10,831 nucleotides of DNA from Candidatus Mediterraneibacter gallistercoris (GTDB lineage: Bacteria > Bacillota_A > Clostridia > Lachnospirales > Lachnospiraceae), in NCBI GenBank assembly GCA_019119745.1, contig DWWI01000213.1:1-10831 (forward strand), read 5' to 3'. The notes beneath the pieces were generated by a model. That model saw only the letters and a list, made by a program, of their open reading frames with translations. It had not been told where the DNA came from and made no database searches. This document shows positions 5,909 through 10,831 of this stretch, piece after piece; positions within the stretch are counted from its first letter, which is position 1, and every line of letters starts with the position of its first letter. Both the position numbers and the translations under genes were made by a program.

Positions 5909-7678
5909 ATGTTTTTAACAGAGAGAAAACTTGACAGAAGAATTACTGAGATCAGAGAATACAGTTACAGAGAAGTTACCGCACTGGAAGAATTCGCCGC
6001 GCGCGAGGACAGACAGGGCGTTGTGAATCCGGAGGTCCCCACAGAATTTGAAGGATGGGACACGATACATACCGGAGACAGATGGAGCGGCCGCGACCGC
6101 TATCTGTGGCTCCACAAGGAAATCACGATACCGGAGTCGTGGAAAGGAAAGCGGGCTGTCGGAATCTTTGATTTCGGAAATACAGGAGCAGGAAATAACT
6201 CCGGCTTTGAGGCAATGTGCTATATCAATGAGAAGCCGTATCAGGGAGTTGACGTGAACCATAAGGAAGTCTTCTTCCCGGAGGAGCTTTACGGTAAGAC
6301 ATTCCGTCTTACATTCCGCCTCTGGTCCGGTCTGGAGGGCGGCGGCGTGCCGAGAGAACAGGAGCACAGGATCAACCGGGCGGATCTGGCATATCTTGAT
6401 GAAAAAGTGGACGACTTTTATTACATGGGCATGCTGGTGCTCGATACGGTGCAAAATCTGTCGGATACCGATCCGGTTAAGTTTGAGCTGAGGAATGCGC
6501 TGGACGAGGCGTGCCTTCTCATCGACTGGGCTTATCCGGGAAGCGGGGAATTCTATGAGTCCGTACATCAGGCGGACGACCTGCTCAATGAGAAGATCGA
6601 CGGCATGAAAAAAGATTCCCTCGTAAAGGTAAAATGTGTAGGGCATACCCATATCGATATGGCATGGCTCTGGAGACTGAAACACACCCATGAGAAAGCG
6701 TCAAGATCATTCTCGACTGTACTGAGAATGATGGAGATGTTCCCGGAATACATTTTCCTGCAGACACAGCCCCAGCTGTATGAATACATAAAAGAAGATT
6801 TCCCGGAGATCTACGAAGAGATCAAAAAGAGAGTAAAAGAGGGACGCTGGGAAGTAGACGGCGGTATGTGGGTAGAAGCGGACTGCAACCTGACAAGCGG
6901 CGAGTCGCTCACCCGCCAGATCCTGATCGGAAGCAAGTTCATCAAGGATGAATTCGGCAAGGATGTGGAATACCTCTGGCTTCCGGATGTATTCGGCTAT
7001 TCATGGGCCCTGCCGCAGATCCTGAAAAAATCCGGCATCGATATGTTCATGACAACAAAGATCAGCTGGAACCAGTACAACCGCATGCCGCACGATACCT
7101 TCAAGTGGAAAGGAATTGACGGAAGCGAAGTGCTGACACACTTTATCACTACACCGGAGCCGTGGAATGAGCCTGGCTCATGGTTCTATACATATAACGG
7201 ACTTCTCACCGCGAAGACGGTAAAGGGAGTCTGGGACGCCTACAGTGAAAAGGAAATGAATCAGGAACTGCTGATCGCCTACGGATACGGAGACGGAGGC
7301 GGCGGTGTAAACCGCGACCTGCTGGAGCGAAGACGCAGGATTGATAAAATTCCGGGACTTCCTTCCCTTGAGACGTCCACGGCGGGAGAGTTCTTCCGTG
7401 ACTTGAAGGAGACGGTAAAGAATACTGACCGGTATGTACACACATGGGACGGAGAACTTTATCTGGAGTATCACCGCGGTACTTATCTTTCAAATGTAAG
7501 TACAGAGGTCGCAGGATTCAGAAACGTTCTCGATGAGTTCGGAAAATCTCTGTATACAGGAAGCGTAGATCCGGAAGAATATCTTCCGCAGCTTGAGAAG
7601 AAACTGGAGGCAACCGGCATCGATAAGGTGATCGATGAGATGCAGAAGCAGATCGACGAGTGGAAAGCTGAGAAATAA
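5909..7678 (+). CDS. Chimeric GH38 alpha-mannosidase N-terminal half fused to an LplA-type solute-binding protein C-terminus
   Basis: Residues 1-525 are a regular bacterial GH38 N-terminal half: an N-terminal beta domain (about 45-160), then the catalytic barrel. GHTHIDMAWLW (245-255) gives zinc ligands His248 and Asp250, LPDVFGYSWALP (358-369) gives the nucleophile and ligand Asp360, and YGYGDGGGG (458-466) gives the likely acid/base Asp462. After HRGTY (522-526), where GH38 proteins usually read HRGTYTS and run on for about 450 more residues, the protein switches. Residues ~529-589 read TEVAGFRNVLDEFGKSL, TGSVDPEEYLP, GIDKVIDEMQKQIDEW, then stop. That is the characteristic C-terminus of LplA-type sugar-binding lipoproteins of ABC importers. 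The region with the fourth zinc histidine (usually in an FHDxxPG motif) and the C-terminal beta domains is absent, so activity is doubtful. The start is firm (AGGAGGT). Deletion fusion or misassembly are both possible. Confidence 0.85.
   Translation: MFLTERKLDRRITEIREYSYREVTALEEFAAREDRQGVVNPEVPTEFEGWDTIHTGDRWSGRDRYLWLHKEITIPESWKGKRAVGIFDFGNTGAGNNSGFEAMCYINEKPYQGVDVNHKEVFFPEELYGKTFRLTFRLWSGLEGGGVPREQEHRINRADLAYLDEKVDDFYYMGMLVLDTVQNLSDTDPVKFELRNALDEACLLIDWAYPGSGEFYESVHQADDLLNEKIDGMKKDSLVKVKCVGHTHIDMAWLWRLKHTHEKASRSFSTVLRMMEMFPEYIFLQTQPQLYEYIKEDFPEIYEEIKKRVKEGRWEVDGGMWVEADCNLTSGESLTRQILIGSKFIKDEFGKDVEYLWLPDVFGYSWALPQILKKSGIDMFMTTKISWNQYNRMPHDTFKWKGIDGSEVLTHFITTPEPWNEPGSWFYTYNGLLTAKTVKGVWDAYSEKEMNQELLIAYGYGDGGGGVNRDLLERRRRIDKIPGLPSLETSTAGEFFRDLKETVKNTDRYVHTWDGELYLEYHRGTYLSNVSTEVAGFRNVLDEFGKSLYTGSVDPEEYLPQLEKKLEATGIDKVIDEMQKQIDEWKAEK
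7478..7502 (+). other. Apparent fusion junction inside the GH38 gene
   Basis: The reading frame stays open across this stretch while the family identity changes from GH38 (up to about codon 526, base 7486) to an LplA-type binding protein (from about codon 529, base 7493). No long direct repeat or insertion element is visible at the point, so a short-homology deletion would be the simplest cause. The exact breakpoint cannot be placed without the parental sequences. Confidence 0.6.
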
Positions 7679-7686
7679 GGCGGATT

Positions 7687-8742
7687 ATGATGAACAGGAC
7701 TGATATGACGGAAAAGTCCCGGCTTATGAAAAAAGTGGGAAATCTGCATCAGGTGATCGATGTGGTACCCGTCACATACCGGGACGGCCGGGCGGACAGG
7801 ATGTCCGCCTGGCAGATCAAAAACGGCCCGCTTCAGTTTACTGTGATGAAAGACAAGTGTCTGGATATAGCCGAACTGTCCTACCGGGGAATTAATTTCA
7901 GTTTCCTTTCCAAGCCCGGCCTGCAGGGGAGAAATCACTATGATACGAATGGAGAAGAAGCGCTCAGAAGTATTATGGGCGGTATGCTCTTTACCTACGG
8001 ACTGGAGAATATCTGTGCTGTTTACCGGAAGGACGGAAAGGAATATCCCATGCACGGACGGATCCGGACGACCCCCGCGGAACACGCGGGGGTATCCGTC
8101 GCCTGGGACGAAGACGGATGCACGATCACTGTAAGCGGAGAGATGCGGGAGGCAGAGCTCTTCGGAGAAAATCTGGTGCTGAAGCGCACGATTACAACCA
8201 CCTGGCCGGGAAAAGAGATCCGGATCAGGGACGTAGTGGAGAATCAGGGGTATCAGGAGACGCCCATGATGCTGCTGTATCATTTTAATGCGGGATATCC
8301 GCTGCTGGATGAGGGCGCGAAAATCATTATTCCTTCTGTTAAAACGATTCCGAGAGATGCGGACGCTGCCGCCCAGCTAGACTGCTGGGACAGGATGGAA
8401 GCTCCCGTGGACGGCGAGCCGGAGGCAGTCTTTCTCCATGAACTGAAAGAAGGAAAGGACGGAACCGCTTATGCGGCCGTGATCAACGAAAGGCTCGGCC
8501 TGGGCCTCTGCCTGGAGTTCGAGAGAAAGAACCTGCCGTACTTTATGCAGTGGAAATCAAGAGCCAGCGGCGACTATGTGGTGGGGCTTGAACCGGCTAA
8601 CTCCAGTGTGTACGGAAGAGGGTTCCACGAGGAACAGGGAGACCTGCATATGCTGGGACCTTTTGAATCAGAGACGATGAATCTCACTTTAAGGATACTG
8701 GAAGGCGAAGAACTGGATGAAATACAGCGTCTGACAGTGTAA
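7687..8742 (+). CDS. DUF4432 family aldose-1-epimerase-like protein
   Basis: A 351-residue protein of the DUF4432 family, which has the galactose mutarotase beta-sandwich fold. Visible landmarks are LQFTVMKDKCLDIAELSYRG (49-68), MGGMLFTYGLENI (97-109), YPMHGRI (120-126, His123), LLYHFNAGYPLLDEGA (196-211, His199) and VGLEPANSSVYGR (299-311, Glu302). The two histidines and the glutamate are in the order expected for a mutarotase active site. The likely role is interconverting sugar anomers, here mannose or an imported mannoside, but no activity is proved for close relatives that I know. The start lies only 8 bp after the preceding stop, with AAGGCGG spanning the gap; the second ATG at 7690 has slightly better spacing. 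It is clearly co-transcribed with its neighbours. Confidence 0.85.
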   Translation: MMNRTDMTEKSRLMKKVGNLHQVIDVVPVTYRDGRADRMSAWQIKNGPLQFTVMKDKCLDIAELSYRGINFSFLSKPGLQGRNHYDTNGEEALRSIMGGMLFTYGLENICAVYRKDGKEYPMHGRIRTTPAEHAGVSVAWDEDGCTITVSGEMREAELFGENLVLKRTITTTWPGKEIRIRDVVENQGYQETPMMLLYHFNAGYPLLDEGAKIIIPSVKTIPRDADAAAQLDCWDRMEAPVDGEPEAVFLHELKEGKDGTAYAAVINERLGLGLCLEFERKNLPYFMQWKSRASGDYVVGLEPANSSVYGRGFHEEQGDLHMLGPFESETMNLTLRILEGEELDEIQRLTV

Positions 8743-8780
8743 AATAGACATATAGCAGAATCAAAGAGAGGACAATCACA

Positions 8781-9464
8781 ATGAAACGATCAAAAATCAA
8801 CGCAGTAATTAAAGACATGGAAAAACTGATCAAAGAGCACGGATTCGAGATTCCGCCGTTCTGTAACTGGACGCCGGAGGATTGGAAGACGAAAAACCAT
8901 GAATATGATGAGATCAGAGACAATATGCTGGGCTGGGACATTACTGACTACGGCCTTGGCAAATTTGATGAAGTGGGATTTGCCCTGATCACTATCCGAA
9001 ACGGAAATGTAAAGGACGACAGATATACAAAACCGTATGCAGAGAAACTGCTCATGGTAAATGAAGGACAGATGGCGCCCATGCATTTCCACTGGAACAA
9101 GATGGAAGACATCATCAACAGAGGAGGCGGCAATGTCCTGATCACGGTATACAATTCCACGGAGGACGGAGAATTCGCGGATACAGACGTGATTGTGCAC
9201 AGCGACGGAAGAACCTATACAGTACCTGCGGGAACACGTGTGAGACTGACGCCGGGAGAGAGTATTACGATCCAGCCTTATCTCTATCATGATTTCCATG
9301 TAGAGGAAGGAACGGGAGCTGTTCTGCTCGGAGAAGTATCTATGTGCAACGACGACGAGAACGACAACCGCTTCTATGAACCAATCGGAAGATTCCCGAC
9401 CATCGAGGAAGATGAGCCTGCATACCGTCTGCTCTGCAATGAGTATCCGGCAGCAGCGGAGTAA
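8781..9464 (+). CDS. D-lyxose/D-mannose ketol-isomerase
   Basis: A 227-residue cupin-fold sugar isomerase of the D-lyxose isomerase family (Pfam Lyx_isomer, formerly DUF1498), full length. The metal site is visible as MHFHWNKMEDI (101-111: His102, His104, Glu109), with a later histidine from LYHDFH (168-173) completing a typical divalent-metal set. Family enzymes interconvert D-lyxose with D-xylulose and D-mannose with D-fructose. Next to mannosidases, the sensible role is conversion of released mannose to fructose, bypassing mannose phosphorylation; this is inference from context. AGAGAGGA (8765-8772) supports the ATG. It follows the DUF4432 gene by 38 bp, and a terminator follows it. Confidence 0.9.
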   Translation: MKRSKINAVIKDMEKLIKEHGFEIPPFCNWTPEDWKTKNHEYDEIRDNMLGWDITDYGLGKFDEVGFALITIRNGNVKDDRYTKPYAEKLLMVNEGQMAPMHFHWNKMEDIINRGGGNVLITVYNSTEDGEFADTDVIVHSDGRTYTVPAGTRVRLTPGESITIQPYLYHDFHVEEGTGAVLLGEVSMCNDDENDNRFYEPIGRFPTIEEDEPAYRLLCNEYPAAAE

Positions 9465-9481
9465 TACATACAATCCTGCAG

Positions 9482-9514
9482 AGGGCTGACAGTTCTGCCT
9501 GTTCAGCCCTTTTT
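9482..9514 (+). terminator. Intrinsic terminator between the isomerase and beta-mannosidase genes
   Basis: AGGGCTGA (9482-9489) pairs perfectly with TCAGCCCT (9503-9510). The stem extends inward by CAG/CTG across a one-base bulge and is followed directly by a five-T run ending at 9514. It is the only strong hairpin-plus-T element seen in the window. It stands 20 bp before the beta-mannosidase start, overlapping neither gene nor its ribosome binding site. Confidence 0.82.
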
Positions 9515-9534
9515 GCACACAGAAAGGGAGAGAC

Positions 9535-10831
9535 ATGATAAGGACAGAGTTAAACAGAGACTGGAGAATGCGCTGTATGTCCGGCGGAGATTGGCAGAGC
9601 GCCGTGGTTCCGGGAACCGTATATACGGACCTTCTACGAAACGGAGATATGGAAGATCCTTACTGGAAGGACAACGAGGATTCGGCGTGCGCCCTTATGG
9701 AGGACGATTACGATTACGAGTGCAGGTTTGTGCCGGATGAAGCAATGATGAGGAGCAGGACGCGGCTGCTTAAGTTTGACGGGCTGGATACCTGCGCATC
9801 CGTATACCTGAACGGAGAACTTCTGGGAGAACCCTGCAATATGCACCGTATCTGGGAATATGACGTCACAGACAGTCTGAGAGAGGGAGAAAACCTGCTG
9901 AACGTGCAGTTTCACTCCCCGCTCAGATACATTGCGCAGGCGTATAAGAAGTACGGCAATATCGGAAATGACGATACTTACGAGGGCTTCATGCATCTGC
10001 GAAAAGCCCACTATATGTTCGGGTGGGACTGGGGCGCGCATCTTCCGGACGCCGGGATCTTCCGCAGTGTCTCTCTTCTGGGGATTGAAGAAGGACGGAT
10101 CGGCAGTGTCTATATCCGGCAGAGACATGAGGAGGGGAAAGTAACACTTCTCTTTGAAGCCGAAGCGTCATGTATCAGCGAAAGAGGGGACGGCAGCAGT
10201 CCCGCCGGCAGAAATACCGGAGAACCGGAACAAAAGATCTGCTGGCAGGCAGCGGTCACATCCCCTGACGGAAAAACATACCGGGCCGTTCTGGCGGACG
10301 GCAGAGGAGCGCTGGTCATCGAAGACCCGCAGCTCTGGTGGCCGAACGGCCTGGGAGACCAGCCGCTTTACGATGTGGAAGTATCCATGCGGATCGGAGA
10401 AAAAGAATGCGATGTCTGGAAGAAAAGAATCGGCCTGCGCACGCTGACTGTAAAAAGGGAAAAGGATGCGTGGGGCGAGAGCTTTGCCCATGAGGTAAAC
10501 GGAGTCTGTTTCTTTGCCATGGGAGCAGATTATATACCGGAGGACCACCTCCTCGGACGGCGGAGCAGAGAACGGACACAGCGGCTCCTTGAGGACTGCC
10601 GCCTTGCAAACTTTAATTCGATCCGTGTATGGGGCGGCGGCTTCTATCCGGACGACTGGTTCTATGATCTGTGCGACGAACTGGGCCTGGTTGTCTGGCA
10701 GGATTTCATGTTTGCCTGCTCCGTCTATGAGCTGACGGAAGAATTCGAGGCGAATATCCGGCAGGAATTTATCGATAATATTACAAGGCTCCGCCACCAC
10801 GCCAGCCTCGGCCTGTGGTGCGGAAACAATG
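9535..10831 (+). CDS. Glycoside hydrolase family 2 beta-mannosidase (3' partial)
   Basis: 432 codons are present and the frame is open to the window edge; family members are usually 800-900 residues. The N-terminal jelly-roll domain (about 1-185) includes VPGTVYTDLL (25-34) and MFGWDWGAHLPDAGIFRSV (161-179), a strong beta-mannosidase signature. An immunoglobulin-like domain follows (about 186-305), then the start of the TIM barrel with VNGVCFFAMGADYIPED (321-337), FNSIRVWGGGFYPDDWFYD (360-378) and LVVWQDFMFACSVY (385-398). The last residues, LWCGNN, end one base (G) into the codon that should encode the acid/base glutamate of the GNNE motif. The enzyme releases non-reducing beta-mannose, for example from Man-beta-1,4-GlcNAc of N-glycan cores or from mannan oligosaccharides. 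No signal peptide is seen. AGAAAGGGAG at 9521-9530 supports the ATG. Confidence 0.93.
   Translation, partial: MIRTELNRDWRMRCMSGGDWQSAVVPGTVYTDLLRNGDMEDPYWKDNEDSACALMEDDYDYECRFVPDEAMMRSRTRLLKFDGLDTCASVYLNGELLGEPCNMHRIWEYDVTDSLREGENLLNVQFHSPLRYIAQAYKKYGNIGNDDTYEGFMHLRKAHYMFGWDWGAHLPDAGIFRSVSLLGIEEGRIGSVYIRQRHEEGKVTLLFEAEASCISERGDGSSPAGRNTGEPEQKICWQAAVTSPDGKTYRAVLADGRGALVIEDPQLWWPNGLGDQPLYDVEVSMRIGEKECDVWKKRIGLRTLTVKREKDAWGESFAHEVNGVCFFAMGADYIPEDHLLGRRSRERTQRLLEDCRLANFNSIRVWGGGFYPDDWFYDLCDELGLVVWQDFMFACSVYELTEEFEANIRQEFIDNITRLRHHASLGLWCGNN

Noticed and set aside
5915..6691. A 258-codon minus-strand frame opposite the GH38 N-terminus
   Set aside because: No recognisable protein motif, no ribosome binding site that I can see, and it lies antisense to a clear coding sequence.
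7500..7686. A simple frameshift or stop as the cause of the short GH38 protein
   Set aside because: No GH38 C-terminal sequence (such as the FHDxxPG region) is seen in any frame after the switch; the next gene starts at 7687, so the missing half is absent rather than out of frame.
1..10831. CRISPR arrays, tRNA/rRNA genes, insertion sequences, phage or defence systems
   Set aside because: Nothing resembling spaced direct repeats, tRNA cloverleafs, transposases or known defence domains was found on either strand by reading.

Overview
The window looks like a chromosomal segment of a gut-type Firmicute, most likely a Lachnospiraceae member. The signs are moderate GC, strong AGGAGG-type ribosome binding sites, consensus TTG/TATAAT promoters, and relatives that are typical of that family as I recall them. 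No RNA genes, insertion sequences, CRISPR arrays or phage genes are visible.

Layout. (1) Positions 1-137 hold the last codons of an RlmD/TrmA-type 23S rRNA uracil methyltransferase. Its stop codon overlaps the 3' end of a convergent LysR-type regulator (127-1020, minus). (2) The regulator diverges from a two-gene unit at 1184-2250: a cyclophilin-like fold protein, then a double-domain carboxymuconolactone decarboxylase-like protein. The gap between them holds two face-to-face promoters. A 27-bp inverted repeat with an ATC-N9-GAT core fills the regulator's own promoter and sits about 67 bp upstream of the predicted start of the two-gene unit, which is textbook LysR architecture. (3) Positions 2386-4386 hold a LysO-type lysine exporter followed 12 bp later by a fusion of a cysteine-rich DUF5714 domain and an ArsC-like low-molecular-weight phosphatase domain. 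(4) From 4500 to the right edge lies a mannoside-degradation locus: a GH125 exo-alpha-1,6-mannosidase, a GH38 alpha-mannosidase (chimeric, see below), a DUF4432 aldose-1-epimerase-like protein, a D-lyxose/D-mannose isomerase, an intrinsic terminator, and a GH2 beta-mannosidase cut by the window edge one base into the predicted catalytic glutamate codon.

How the genes work together. The mannosidases have no signal peptides, so imported mannose-rich oligosaccharides, plausibly N-glycan fragments, would be trimmed inside the cell. GH125 and GH38 would remove alpha-mannose and GH2 the core beta-mannose. DUF4432 and the isomerase would then feed free mannose to fructose. No transporter or dedicated regulator for this locus lies in the window.

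The most striking observation is that the GH38 protein is a chimera. Its first ~525 residues are a normal GH38 N-terminal half. It then runs in frame into about 60 residues that look like the extreme C-terminus of an LplA-type extracellular sugar-binding lipoprotein. The rest of GH38, including the part that carries the fourth zinc-binding histidine, is missing. This suggests an in-frame deletion that fused two genes and perhaps removed ABC transporter genes, or else an assembly artefact.
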